DNA of 64,000 bases from Heliopora coerulea (taxonomy: Eukaryota; Cnidaria; Anthozoa; Scleralcyonacea; Helioporidae), in NCBI GenBank assembly GCA_030142905.1, contig JASJOG010000099.1, positions 1,054,001 through 1,118,000 of the forward strand. Reading direction: 5' to 3'. The notes under the pieces are model-generated. The model did no database searches. It was given only the letters and a program-made list of their open reading frames with translations, and was not told the origin of the DNA. The position numbers were made by a program, and so were the translations under genes. This document shows, piece after piece, positions 1-11,803 of the stretch (its first letter is position 1; each line of letters opens with the position of its first letter).

Positions 1-730
1 TTTGCTTAACCTCTTAGGGGACACGGGTGCGCATTACAGTTATATTGTAGTAAATGTGAAATGAATTTATTCAACACAGCAGGGTGCCTGCTCCTTAATG
101 GATTAACTGCTAAATGTGGTTGACCTATTAAGGGTGAAGTGTGCAGTCTAGAATTTTATTCTTGCTAATGCCAAAAGATTTCACTCGGCAATGCAGGGTG
201 CTTGCCCCTTATTTTGTTATGCTGTTGTCCACAAACAGGCTCTTAATTAAGCATATGCCCACTCATAAGTTTCACACTAAGTACAAAAAATGACTGGGTT
301 CATCTTCACTAATGAAAACTTCAATAATTATACAGGGAAGCAGCGAATTCACACATTTGTATTTGCTAAATGCTTTTCGTAACATTAGTACCGAGTTTTC
401 TTTCCCGTTTGAGGAAAGGAAAATACTTGAAACTGTGCAGTAATGTATCATTTCGTAGTAAATATATAGCATGTTAATTATTTGTGTTACCACTCCGATA
501 TTCCATACCTGTATATTACCTTAGGGAAGCTTTATATGGCAAAAAAACGCCTCAGAGAAGTAATTTGTTTCACTTTCTTTAAAACTTTCAGCCCTGAGTA
601 ACTTATGGAGACCTTAGAGAAGTGCTTACCCCAGGCTTCAACTGAACGACTAACTTCCCAGTGAGTGTTAATCAGCAATGAAACTATTACTTGTACACCG
701 TTATTTGTAAAAGGTACAATAATTTATACG
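1..730. repeat. Dispersed long repeat, copy A (3' part only)
   Basis: This stretch is a divergent copy of the end of the 3.1-kb segment found twice further on (37.2-40.3 kb and 46.7-49.8 kb). Shared landmarks in the same order are the phrase around 'atgactgggtt' (290), 'caataattatacaggga' (322), 'acacatttgt' (351), 'atatatagcatgtt' (463) and the block 'gactaacttcccagtgagtgt' region at 648-670, which matches 'aactaacttgcaagtgagtgt' regions in the other copies. The 5' part of this copy, including the first-exon-like segment, would lie left of the window. No intact reading frame is seen. Confidence 0.7.
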
Positions 731-1447
731 TAGATAGTCTTATTACCTTGGAGTGCCTTTTGAAGCACTACATAATGAGATACAGCAATCTTGGGCATAA
801 TAAATAAAATTTTTACTATGATTAAGCAGAGACAGAAATCCTCCGATAAAAATTGATCCGACGTTACGGCTGAAACACTAGGGAGTGTAAGTAAGCTACT
901 CTACTACGGCGACGGCATTTAACAAAGTAGCTTAACTGTACACATTTGAATTAAATAACAATCTACTAATGTTCTAATGAATTGTGAATGTTGTTTACGC
1001 CTCACAAACTCTTCTCAGCAGCTATGGTCAGTATGGTAACGTTTAAATGTCCTGAAATGTCTTTACCGTTTGTAAACGTAATGGTGGAACCGTGGAAATA
1101 TTCTTGACAACGTGGTGTGTAGAAGCAGAATGGTTATGGAAATACTCCAGGGACGGCAAATTATTCATTCTTTTTGTTTTGAATGATCACTTCTATTGTA
1201 AGTGCCCGTTGCCGTACTTTTCCTTAAACGCCCTGGAAGCCTTCTTCAAAGGGAGTTATGAAATACTAAAAAAAGCACAGATATACAGTCTAAAACATAC
1301 ATGTCTTCTAATGAGGTATTTTCGTTGTGGCTATAGACTTCCCGGGCAGAAAATGTATGGTTCTTCACCTGAAAATTTTGAGCTGGGCTCTAATTTTTAC
1401 CCTGAGGTATTTTCTTTGATAATTAATTTTAAAATGTTCATGGTGTA
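731..1447. other. Unassigned stretch
   Basis: A reading frame of 118 codons at 1092-1448 (+) has no recognisable domain. Its composition (runs of F, L, Y) is what chance gives in AT-rich DNA. I see no repeat or RNA signal here. Confidence 0.4.
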
Positions 1448-2130
1448 AATGAATGCCGTCATCCTAATTAAGAGCGTTTACTCCACAAACATTCTCCATG
1501 CTTCCAGAACACGATTATTCGTCCAATTTCCATTTGTGGTTGAGATCTTAGTCGACTCCCACAGAATGGAGTGACTGGAATATCAACAATGTTCTGCCAT
1601 TGCCGAATTTTGAGGCTGTTTTCTCTAAATATTGTTTGTTGTTCTCTTACTCTGGAACCGAGTTATCCCTTTGTTTACTCAGCATATCTCTTCTCAAAGT
1701 CTTGGCACGATATGGAATAAAATTTCTTTTTACTCTGATTTGTTATACAATTAAGGTTGTAGCTAGACCTCATCAAACTATTTTAAATTTATTTCAATCC
1801 CCAATCAAAAAGATTCGGTGTTGCAACTGCCAAGATCCAGTTCATTGTTTTGTTTATTCAAATCATGTGAAGGCTTTGAGAAGCGATATATTGGGAAGAC
1901 CAAGCGATAACTCGGTTCCAAAGCGAGAATCATCAAAAAGCAGTTGAAAAAAGCTGCCAGAAAAGCCAGTACTGGCCGACCACCGTTTACGTTCGGGTAA
2001 CTCCATCTCCAGGAGTCGACTAAATTCTTAAGTGCCCGAATGGAAATTGGAGCAATAATCGTGTTTTGGAAGTCAGGGAAGTTAAATTTTTTGGAGTGAA
2101 CGTACTCAACCGGGAATATGACATTCATTT
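1448..2130. mobile_element. Inverted-repeat DNA element (MITE-like), about 0.68 kb
   Basis: The two ends are imperfect reverse complements over about 110-120 bases. The left arm runs about 1448-1570 and the right arm about 2000-2130. A well matched core is 'cacgattatt' with 'ccaatttccat' (1510-1534) against its complement at 2041-2066, followed by 'agtcgactcc' (1550) against 'ggagtcgac' (2014). The interior of about 430 bases has no recognisable transposase. The two frames crossing it on opposite strands (1600-1947 and 1805-2128) are by-products of the palindrome. Terminal inverted repeats without coding capacity fit a non-autonomous DNA transposon; the superfamily is not determined. Confidence 0.65.
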
Positions 2131-2305
2131 ATGTCATTAAAAACTAAATTTAATTCTCAAAGATAAAATCTGATTAGCGTGTGTTTATAAATCTGTGTTT
2201 TTTTAAGTATTTTATCAATTCCTTTTAATGAGACTATTGTTTTGGCCTAAACGTCGGTATAACTTTTATCGCAGATTTATATCTTGATAATTAACTCCAT
2301 AGCTT

Positions 2306-2451
2306 TGATGATGTAATTATGGTAGCTTGGTAGTTATAATGTTCTTAATAGGCACGCTCATAAGGAATTATCTCAGAAAATCTTTTCTGAGTCCTGAGCG
2401 TACGTATTAAGAACATTATAATTACCAAGCTAGCATAATTACATCATTGAT
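2306..2451. repeat. Short foldback hairpin (edge of the tRNA-derived foldback family)
   Basis: Left arm 2306-2350 and right arm 2405-2451 are almost perfect reverse complements: 'tagcttggtagttataatg' at 2332 and 'attataattaccaagcta' at 2415. The loop holds 'ctcagaaaatcttttctgag', itself a small hairpin that recurs next to the tRNA-like part in the other copies at 27.5 and 53.6 kb. It looks like an internally deleted copy of that family, followed by half of a fuller copy. Confidence 0.7.
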
Positions 2452-2479
2452 TAGCACTAAAATAATGGACGACCTATCG

Positions 2480-2650
2480 AGACTTGCAGAACCAGTACAT
2501 AAATGTAACCTTCGCTTACCATCTGAGTCTGTGTAGCTCAATATTTAGACCATTTCATTGGCGATCAGAAGGTTACGCGTTTGATTCCCGTCAGGGACTC
2601 AGAAAAGTTTTTCTGAGAGAACAGCTTGAGAGCGTGCGAATTAAGAACCA
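2480..2650 (+). repeat. tRNA-derived repeat, single arm of the foldback family
   Basis: The segment 2529-2602 resembles a tRNA gene: an A-box-like 'gtgtagctcaatatttaga' and a B-box-like 'cgtttgattccc'. It is followed by the hairpin 'ctcagaaaagtttttctgag'. The stretch 'accagtacataaatgtaacctt' (2491 region) matches the centre of the palindromic copy at 53.69-53.72 kb, so this is one arm of the same element. Mismatches in the D and anticodon arms argue against a working tRNA gene. A tRNA-derived SINE-like origin is inferred. Confidence 0.65.
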
Positions 2651-2769
2651 TAGCTTTGATTCAAAATTTTATTTGCGACATGTTTTGGAATATACTTATT
2701 ACTTCATAAGGCAATTTACATTAAGGTCGCTGTAATGACAGTTGAATGATATTTGACGACGCTAAATTG

Positions 2770-3840
2770 GATCTTAAGAAATATAAAATACTCAAAAACT
2801 TAAAGAACTACTAAAACATAGTAATAGTGAAACCTGACAAAGAAAACGATGTTGCGATACTGGAGAGAAAGTGAGATGTTGAACGAATTTGTAAAATTAT
2901 TGATGATCATTCTACATTCAAAGACGAAGACACTTTGCTGTTGAGAGAAGGACAACTCGAAAGATTTCTCCGAAAACTGAATAAATAGCAAATTCTAACT
3001 GATAAAGTCTACAACGCCATCTACCCAAAGGGATCTCAGCTTGCCAGAATTTACGGACTACCTAAGTTGCATAAGCCTTGTGACGATTCTCACACGCGTC
3101 CTCTTCGTGCCATTGTTTCCTAGATTGGAGCCTTCAATTATAATTTAGCAAAATATCTAAGTTCTATACTCATTTTATTTATATCACAGAAATAGTGCGT
3201 AAGTGACTCGTTTTCGTTCGTGCACGAGATCAAGAACCTCAACTCCAACAAAAAAATTCCTCGTATCATTTGATCTTTGCAGCTTGTTTACCAATATTCC
3301 AGTGGACGAAGCCATCGAATTAGGAGTTGACCTTATTATGAACAACATCTTGAATATTAATCGCGCTGATGTGAAGAAACTTTTCTCGTTTACAACATCA
3401 CGTACCCATTTTTTATTCAATGGTAATTTATACGGCAAGTAGATGGTGTGGCAGTGGGGTCACCTCTTGCACCCGTACTTGCAAATCTATTTATGAGTCA
3501 CCATAAGCAAGACTGGCTTCCACACTATGGACATAACAGCCCGGAATGTTATCGACGATACGTCTATGACACCCTTTGCATATTCAAAAATGAACAAAAC
3601 GAGAATAACTTTTTTGAAAATCTTAACACTGGACATCCTTGCATTACGTTGACCATGGAAACGGAAACTAAAGGAAAATTGCCTTTTTTAGATGTTTTAA
3701 TAGCTAAACAAACTGGTAGCTCTTGTAAAACCTCTGTTCACCACAAGACTTCTGACGATTGTTTTCAGTTTCACTGCATTCTCTTACAAAATAGGATTAA
3801 TAAAAACTTTTATTGAGGGAATATTTGAGATTAACAACAA
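2770..3840 (+). pseudogene. Penelope-type reverse transcriptase (broken)
   Basis: The RT would copy the element's RNA at a target. Pieces in three frames, in order, give PLE RT signatures: 'KPDKENDVAILER' (2832), 'ARIYGLPKLHKP' with 'RPLRAIVS' (3044-3120), 'CSLFTNIPVDEAIELG' (3280-3330), 'FNGNLYGK' then 'DGVAVGSPLAPVLANLFMS' (3418-3500), the catalytic region 'RRYVYDTLCIF' (3555; the consensus YVDD has become YVYD), and 'KLPFLDVLI' (3677). Stops occur after 'LERK', after 'KLNK' and after 'AIVS', and frame changes fall near 3190 and 3445. The catalytic aspartate change and the stops make it non-functional. Similarity to the PLE RT family is clear even without a search. Confidence 0.88.
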
Positions 3841-4140
3841 CTGGGGAAAAAATTCACTTCAACTCTAAGGAAAAACCAATTTCCAGAATATCTAATCAAT
3901 CACATTCAAAAACATCTATTAAAGGGAAACTAATGAGCTATCTGTTACATCCCTTAACAGGAATGAAACGACGACGAAAAGAACGTATTTTAAGTTAACA
4001 TACATTGGAATATACTCATCAGTAACTCGAAATAAACTAGGAAACATAATTAACAGCTACTGCAACAATAACGAGATAAAACTTGTATTTTCGGCTTTGA
4101 AAATAAGTAAATTGTTCAGTAGCAAGGACAAAGTTCCAAA

Positions 4141-4449
4141 TTCCTTGAAGTTTCATGTTATCTACTTATTTGAATGCGCGAGCTGTAAGGCACGTTACTT
4201 AGGAGAAACCAACATCCACCTCCAAACAAGAATTAATTAGCACCTTCTAGGAGACACGAACTCTTAAATATTGAAACATCTTAAAACCTCGGATAATTGT
4301 AGAAATCTTTGTAACTCTACTTGCTTCAATATTCTCAACATTGCCTCAAACAAATACCAAGTTAAATTAAAAGAAGGATACTACATTCTACATGCACCGG
4401 AATTGAACAAACAAGAAGATCATGTCATCTTAAAGCTGTTTTTATAAAC
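4141..4449 (+). pseudogene. GIY-YIG endonuclease domain of the Penelope-like element
   Basis: In PLEs a GIY-YIG nuclease follows the RT and nicks the target. The frame reads 'FHVIYLFECASCKARYLGE' then 'TNIHLQTRI', matching the PLE form 'Y.C..C...Y.GET...L..R..EH', with Tyr and Gly of the second half-motif and the CxxC pair visible. The conserved Glu-His after the Arg is lost to a stop (TAG near 4239), and a second stop follows 'DTNS'. The tail 'YYILHAPELNKQEDHVIL' closes the domain. The 3' inverted repeat begins about 130 bases further on. Confidence 0.85.
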
Positions 4450-4690
4450 TCTGTTAATAGATTCCATTATCTCATACAAATTATGATTTACGTGTAACTT
4501 TCCAGTGATGTAATTTTAATTCTTATTAATTGCACGCTTAATTCTTATTAATTATTACGCTGTAGCTGACGCAAACCAATTTAGGGCCATCAAAGATCAT
4601 TCAACTGTCATTGCAACGACTTTAATGTAAATTGCTTAATGAAGGAATAAGGACATTCCGAAACATATCGAAAATAAAGTTTTTGATCAA

Positions 4691-5040
4691 AATGGTGGTG
4701 TTTATTCTCAAAATATTATACCAAAATATATTAAAAAGATTTATATCTATATTTAACCAGAGTTACCATTCTCTTTATTATGGCTAAAAAATCACCTTGT
4801 TACAAGTCTATTTATAAATACAGTAATCTTTTTGCGATGAAAAGTTTACAGTGTGTGTTAATAGTTTGATTTGGACTCAAAGTAGCCATTCACTATTCAG
4901 TTTTACTGTAGATAATAGCAGATGACTGTTATCTTTGAGAAAACTAAATCACGAGATCGTCCTCCGAAATGTTATCATCTGCTTTTTCCAAAAAAAAACA
5001 GGTAACGTCATGAATTAAAAAGATTTTGGAATTGGAAGTT
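4691..5040. other. AT-rich spacer between two Penelope fragments
   Basis: No gene, RNA or repeat recognised. It joins the end of the first PLE to the start of the recognisable part of the second, so some of it may be decayed element sequence. Confidence 0.4.
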
Positions 5041-5990
5041 GCAGATCAACTATGGCCCCAAGGCTCAATATTTTCTCGTTTATATGGGCTTCCGAAAATG
5101 CACGAGAAAAACTTAAAAAACTAAACGTTTAATTTTAAGCCAGTGAAGTGGTTAGATGAAAAAGCTGAAGCCGTTAGTGTATAATGAATATTTTATCGAC
5201 AACATTTTCGACTTTGCCGAGGATATATAAAACACAAGTAATTTGTACTTGAGATATCCTTGTATCAGTGGATGAAATCCTAAAAATTTTTAATGGTGAT
5301 TGCTTCAATAAGACATAAAACCAACATACGGTGTGAAGAGCTGACTGAGCTCGTTGAAATCAGGACCAAAAATCAACTTTTCCAATTTGATGGGCAGCTG
5401 TATGAACAGTTCGACGGTGTTGCGATGGTTTCACCTATGGGTCCCATTATGGCTACTGCCGTAATGTGCTTAATTGAAGAGAAGTTTTAGAAGGAAGGGA
5501 AGATACCAAGCAGCTGTAAGTGGCACGTAGCAGACCCAATGAGCCTTGCTGCACATGTTCCTTCAAACCCTAAACCCTAAATAGTCTTCAAAGGTCATTC
5601 ACCTTTACAATGGAATTGCAACATGAAGGAAGGGTGCCGTTTTTGAGCATGTTCTACACCAAATATGGGCAGCGATTCTCAACGCAAATCCTTAAAAAAT
5701 GTCAACGAATAGTAGGCTCGCTTTACATTCCCGAAACAATTTCCATCAAGGATACTAGGCAACATTACTTAAGACCATGTTTTATAATTCGAAACGACTT
5801 TCCTCAAAGTTAGTGTCGTTCCCAGAATCCTGTAAAAAATTTATACGATGTTCACCCATCTTTGGTATCCAGGAGCCGTTTATTAATGGTTTTCGTTAAT
5901 GTCAAGACAACCTTCACTCATGAAGGAAAAACCGAGACGATCAAAACGTTGCCATCGTTTTGCCCTTCAAGGAACAGGAATCCGTAGACA
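5041..5990 (+). pseudogene. Second Penelope-like RT fragment
   Basis: Separate pieces carry PLE RT motifs: 'QGSIFSRLYGLPKMHEKN' (5062-5112), a thumb-side segment 'FQFDGQLYEQFDGVAMVSP' continuing to 'MGPIMATAVMCLIEEKF' (5381-5489), and 'FTMELQHEGRVPFLSMFY' (5606-5655), equivalent to 'FT.E.E..G.LPFLD'. The catalytic YVDD segment between 5490 and 5600 is missing or unrecognisable. The frame carrying 'MVSP' has Val for the usual Gly. It belongs to a different subfamily from the copy just upstream, since 'YGLPKMHEK' differs from 'YGLPKLHKP'. No terminal repeats are recognised. Confidence 0.75.
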
Positions 5991-8490
5991 TGTTTAGAAG
6001 GCGGTTGTTTCATCTAAGTAACTGTAGTAAAATCGTGAAATAAATTGAGAGCCATATTTATACGTCGAAAATTTATCAAGAAAGTCAGAGCGTAAAATTG
6101 AACAATCCTTGCTGTTGACTGTTCCAGTCATGCGTTGTTTACGAAGTTAAACGTGATTAGTGCAGTGTTGATGACGTCGGCTACATGTGTCGGCACTTGT
6201 ATCAGCGCATCGACATCACAAGACATCGGCAATGAAAAAACATGCAACAATACATAATCACGACATAGGTATTTTGGTAAATAAGTTTTCGGTCTTTCGT
6301 AAATGTGAATGGATATTCGATTGTTTTTTATGCGAAATTTTTCATGTTAAGGATCCACAATGGATTTTAAACTCACAGTCGGACTCTATTAAATGTAAAA
6401 TCTTTTTCTAATTTTATTCAAAAATCTTTTCAGCTCTTTTTGCACAGTTTACTTTCACAGCTATTTTTAACCAGCTATAGCTGAATTTTTAGCCATCATT
6501 AACTTTTGTAATTTCTGTAAGTATCAAATACGAGACTGAAATAATTTTAGTTTGTTCCTTTGCTTGATGATGATGTTAAGATGAAATTGAAACGTGGCTT
6601 TCTATCGCTGAGTTTTCTTTGTTCTGGTAATGTTCCTATACAGTACTCATGTTATTTATTTAAGGTGCAAAAGGACTGGTTACGGAAACCTTCTTGTCAT
6701 GGATGTAAACTTAGCGAGTCTTTGGCAAGTTTTCAATTGCTTTTCCACTGGTGTTTTGGAGTTTAGATATTTGAAAGAAATTACAATCTACAGTAGGTAT
6801 GTCATATCTTTTTTACTTTTAATTGTTGCTTTTGAAGTTGATTCAAGGACCTTTGAATAATGAAATAGACATTGTATCACAGCAGAGCATTTAGGTATGA
6901 TTATGGTTATTGCATGCCAGAAAAGAGTTCCGAGATCATGATTAAGTGGTACGTCCCTAATGCTTCCGCACCATGTAATGTGCTGTGGAAATTTTGAATG
7001 GGAAATTGCACAAATGCATTTTGTCAATATCTTCATTGCTACAGTGAATGTACATTGATCAAGAACACAAGCAAAATGTGTAAGGATTTGTCTTGAGCGT
7101 AATGAAATTAATGGAAGGTTTGCAAATGAAAACCCTTACTGTACCTTATTGTCCAGAAATTAGAATGATAAGGACAGAAATTACTTGAAGGACTTCATTT
7201 TAAAGATAACGAAGAAACAGAAACAAGATCGGGGATGTTTTGAAGTGCATGTGCGAAAAAAAATTACTTTTTCTTTCTAGAAATTTGCGTGGCAGAGAGC
7301 ATTAATATTGAAACAAGATATAACTTTTTTATAGCTTATCAACAGTTGCAGAGATTACTTCATATTAACATGAATATTTTTAAGCCTCGCTATGAAAAAA
7401 AGAATTTAAGTAGTAGCAACAATGATATCGGGAAAGCATTTTACTTCTGGTTTGATCCCTTATTGTATCTTTGTTGTCGCGAGATTCGAAAGCTGTGTAT
7501 GGACGGTTTTTTTCGGTGTTCCCGACGATGTAAAGTTCTGTTTCTGACTCAAACAGAAATTTAATGCAATTTCATTTGAATTTTGGTTTAACCAACGAAT
7601 TTAAAGTGAAGGAAGTGCGCAGCCATTACTCACTGGCAGAAGGACCTTGTTGAGCTGAGACGGTACTGCCTTACGAAGATGAACCCATTTCCAACGGAGA
7701 ACGGGTTCGTTTGCTCGTTTTTTTCCAATTTGTTAAACTTCCAGGTAGTCCTAAGACGATTTCGTGTCTTGTCTGTTCTTGGGATTTCTTAACCCAACGT
7801 AAGCAAATGCTTACTGAATTGCTTCGTTTCGCTTTTCCTGAAGGTTCAACTTCGATAGTCTCTTGATATAGGGATGGGTAATTGGTAAATCCTTTATCAT
7901 CCCGGGAGTTTTTGCCCCGGGAAACAAACTCTTTGCCCAAAATCATCAAGTTTAAAATACTTGTAGCACAGGCATGGTGTGCTTCTCGGCTCCCATTTAG
8001 CACGTTTGCGTTTCACAAACTCTACTCATTGTTGGCCTATAGCTTTGGCTTCTGGCCTTTAATCATTCCCATATATTACGAAGTAATATACCGTTTACTG
8101 GACCTGGAGTGTCTGAACTCCCGAGAATTACGCATCTTGAAGACGTTTGGTTTTCACAGTTCACCGTTGTAGCTACAGTAATAGAAAGTTTAACAGTCAT
8201 CTCATGTACTTCCTTTCCCGATGTGACATCATCGCCGTATATAGGACTCATACTCTCAGATTGCCCTGTATATTTTCAAAAATCGTATTATTTGTATCTC
8301 CAGTAAAATATCTTGAGGAGTTTTTACCGGTTCAAAGAAAGATAAATATCATTAAATTCCTGGCGACGCTGGCAAACTATTCCTACATATGCAGTTTAAG
8401 AGGTATATGGCTGAGCTCCCTATCCGGTCTGTATGTAAAATGACGCGCGATGATTTGCTGCCTAACCGTGCACTAGATTTCGCCTACAGA
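5991..8490. other. Unassigned AT-rich stretch
   Basis: Frames at 6187-6411, 6560-6860, 7289-7564, 7671-8003 and 7882-8443 have no recognisable domain. Several overlap on opposite strands, as chance frames do. No RNA gene, long inverted repeat or tandem array was seen. It may be intron or intergenic DNA. Confidence 0.35.
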
Positions 8491-8495
8491 GGGGC

Positions 8496-8800
8496 TAGGT
8501 TTGGTTGGAAAGTTTCCGAGTAAATTTGAGGAAGAACAAGCCAGATTCAGGTACGTTTTACATAAGACTAATAAAAACAAGTTACGAAGAAAGAAGTTAG
8601 ATGTTCTCAACGATAATTTTAATCCGAAAATTAGATTAATAAATGCTAAAAATTGCAAAAAATATAGGTAAAAACAAGTAAGTAAAGCAAAGCCGCTAAC
8701 TCACGAACACAAAGCCTCATTAAAAGCGATGAAGAAATTGGTCGAAAGACATAATAAATTCCATATTAACTTCGTCTGTTCGTTCTATACGGGAAAGAAT
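8496..8800 (+). other. Coding-like stretch of unknown identity
   Basis: One frame from about 8496 stays open except for a single TAA near 8668. It has a strongly charged composition unlike the surrounding chance frames: 'KFPSKFEEEQARFRYVLHK', 'NKLRRKKLDVLNDNFNPK', then after the stop 'KAKPLTHEHKASLKAMKK' and 'LVERHNKFHINFVCSF'. I do not recognise the family. It could be a decayed exon or the N-terminal part of a retroelement protein. The Lys/Arg/Glu richness is the only evidence of coding. Confidence 0.3.
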
Positions 8801-11627
8801 TTGACTTCTGTTTATTCGCAAAGTCCTCAGAGAAATACTTTCCGGTACAGACCTCACACTCGGTTAATAAGTAATCAATATTTAGTTCCATATATTCTGG
8901 GCAATTACCTGCACTTGATCAGTTGTTTTTGCGGTTTTGAAAGATGCTGTAGGTATATACATGTATAGTGGGTTAATGTGGGTAAGATAGAAATTCATTG
9001 GCAAGTTTTGGACAGAGACGACTAAATGAAACAACCAAAGCGACCACAACAATTTACTTCATAATTTTTGTTATGTGGTGACACTAGGCATGGAATCGAG
9101 TCTAGTAATTATTTGTAAAGTTCTTATCCACAGCCTTTTGTTTCATCGCGTTCTGTTGTATTAATCTTTCAGATTTCAACATGACATTCTCAAGGTATCA
9201 GGGGTTTTAACAAGAGGCGGCTACCCGGAATAAATCGCCGACTACGTTGCTCCTAACCGCCGGTTAATTTTTAAGCAAATTCTCACTCGTACGCGTAGAG
9301 CTCCTCAAATCAGTAAGCTGTTTACTTACATACATTTCTTGAAAGATGAATACCTAATGTATCATGTTTTTCAGCTTGAATATTTGACTCGGTTATGTTT
9401 TTTCCCATAATGAGACTGCTCGACGGATTTGCCAACGCCATCTTGGATTCTGTGCGCAAATCGTACTGATTTATTGTACATACGATCTCTTTGGTTCAGG
9501 GATCGTCCCATTGAACAAAATGACGTCCAAGGAAACGCAAAAGCTTGACGATTAAAGGTGTAGAAAAGCCCAATATTTTTTATTATTAATCCCCTGAAAA
9601 TTCAGGAAAACGCATCTCCGGGACTCTAACTCGTAATAATTTTCCTCGGGCACCATGGTTCCAGACCCCTTGAAGACAATAGCGGTAAAGTCCTCTTTCC
9701 ATTATTTAACATATCTCATACGTCTGTTTTTTTTATAATGCTGTCTACTTCATACTTATTGAAACCCTGAGTTATATGAGTAACTTTCATTCAATAGTTT
9801 GTATATAAGATATGAAAAGGCTTCATCTCAACCTAGAAGGCAAATACATGTAGACAGATTTTGGTTCCAGTTCAAAGACTCTTTTTATTGCACATGGTAC
9901 TGTATTTGGTTTTATTCTCTTGTACAGTGCATGAAAATTAATGATATTACATTTTGGATGTCACTGATGGAATAATTTTTGTTTCTTGGTTAAGATGATG
10001 TCAGCTTGGACGATTAAGGCAGTTTATGATTTTAGAAATGTGAGAGCTGGAATATATCTTAAGATAGATGAACGATCTTCAAGCTCTATACTCAGAGCAT
10101 GTACAAACATGTAAAGCAAATGCAATAATGTATGTGATTTTGAAAGTTGTGCAATATTGTGGGTTTCCATATTTTTAGGTTGTTTGGTCTGATGGTTGCA
10201 CTTCGTGGATAAAATGATTACTCTAGATCTTAAAGCAATGACTACGCATCTAGAAAGCAAGCTGGTTTTTTTAGCTATGGGTTCCTTCGAATTTGAAAAT
10301 ATATTTTGTTGAAAAAACATTCTTACAATAAAAGGGAAGCAGGAAAACTGACTAAAATGTGATAAGAGGTGTTGTTTCGTCGTATATCTTTGGAAGGATT
10401 CTTTTGATTTATTCATTGAGGTCAGTTCTTTGCATATATGGTGCATTGCAGGCAAACGTTTCTTTCCAAGCTACATACCACTTTGAAAACGGGAAAGATG
10501 TTTTCTTACGAAAGCTTTGTGGTAATGAGATGGAAGATGGTAATCTTAGATCTCTTGGTGAGTGGACATGGAAACCATCCACTAAGCTGATGATATACTT
10601 GTAAATTTGATGTGTAATATATACTTTGTTTGAAGGTCTTGCTTAAGTGATGGCTTTGATGAAGTCTTTGAATGGAACACGGCTGCTCAGTGGTGATTGT
10701 GTGAAATGTTCAAACATGTGGTACTGGAAAACAAACGGCAAAGAACTGTAAAAGTGAAAGTTTGTTTTTTGTATTAGTAAGTTTTCCTTAACATATTCTA
10801 ATGTTTATTCAGCCACATGTAAACATGAAGCTTATTTAGTGCGTGTCAGAAGTTCTATGCTGTAGTTTATGATGAGTTGATGTCTTGTAATGGAAGTGAA
10901 GCGTCAATAAATTCCAAGTTTAACTTTGGGAAATAATTAAAGTTTTCTAGGGTAGGATAGTTTGAGAAATACGTGGTAGTGATATAGTAAATCAGGTACC
11001 TCATATTGAAACACGTATGAGCGACAAAGCGTCTGTAAGAAAAAAAGGGACCAAATGTTCCTAGAAATGGAAAGTATTTTCCGCAGAATTCTTCATCTAC
11101 TACTTTTATTCATCATAGGAGGTACAGTGAAGTGTCGGAAGTAGATATATTATGTAAAATGAAAAAAATTAGTGATTAATCCACAGTAGCAGATTTATAG
11201 AAATGCCATTTGTTGCGATAAGAAATAATGGTGTACTTTTAAAAATACAGAATCAGCATGGTACTTGATGGCTTACTCACAGTACATGTAAATTGTACTG
11301 TATACTGTAACTGTGGTTCCCAATTTATTTTTTTTTCGATATAGCTGGTTACTAAATTTTCCCTTAATAGTGGACTTCCCTCTTTGCACTTCCGCACAAG
11401 CGGACCTCCTTATTGACTCCACTCAATAAAAGAGTAATGTCATGTTGGAGGAAATTCCTTTTCAGGACCCTGTCCTTTTTTAAATGTAGAACTAACCCTG
11501 AGAACAAATATTTTGGCCGAGGGAACAAATATTTTAGATCAATTCCATTGCAAACCCACATACAAACTGGGAATAATAGTAGGTAGCGGCAGGGTTAGGC
11601 GCTGTGTATAACGTACCAGTAATTATC
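8801..11627. other. Unassigned AT-rich stretch
   Basis: Nothing is recognised beyond short overlapping chance frames (10024-10455 on minus, 10359-10604 on plus) and AT-rich runs. No repeats shared with other parts of the window were found. Confidence 0.35.
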
Positions 11628-11803
11628 ATATGTGAGAAGAGTACTGTCCAGTTTGACTACCAAGCATCGCAGACTTTTTCCGGGCAGTCCGGCTTCCTCG
11701 TTTAGTAATACTGGATCCATGAGAGGTGGCCCTTACCTGAGCTCTAGGAAGAACAGCTCAGGTAGCTGATATCGTTATCCATTATAAATAAAGGTACTTT
11801 GTC
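11628..11803 (+). repeat. Dispersed repeat, copy 1 of a retroposon-like 3' end
   Basis: About 175 bases match 20621-20797 in the same orientation. Shared landmarks are 'atgtgagaagagt', 'gtccagtttga', 'aagcatcg', 'tccggtttcctc' versus 'tccggcttcctc', 'ctgga.ccatgag', 'agctgata' and a final 'ataaaggtactttg' against 'aataaaggcacttta'. A shared 3' end finishing in an A-rich 'aaataaag' tail is typical of LINE or SINE 3' ends. No coding part is seen here. Confidence 0.7.

Larger units (their letters stand above)
2657..4690 (+). mobile_element. Penelope-like retroelement with inverted terminal repeats
   Basis: The unit is bounded by 115-base imperfect inverted repeats, left 2657-2770 and right 4576-4690, about 80 per cent identical when one is reversed and complemented with almost no gaps. 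Between them lie a Penelope-type reverse transcriptase and a GIY-YIG endonuclease in the family order. Known PLEs carry terminal repeats that may be direct or inverted, so the architecture fits. Many stops and frameshifts show a dead copy. It lies directly after the tRNA-derived repeat at 2480-2650. Confidence 0.85.

Noticed and set aside
5566..5580. Telomere-like 'accctaaaccctaaa'
   Set aside because: Only two units, not the usual metazoan TTAGGG repeat, inside decayed Penelope sequence; chance.
6187..6411. 74-codon frame starting after a GC-richer patch
   Set aside because: No domain, no splice context, and composition typical of chance frames.
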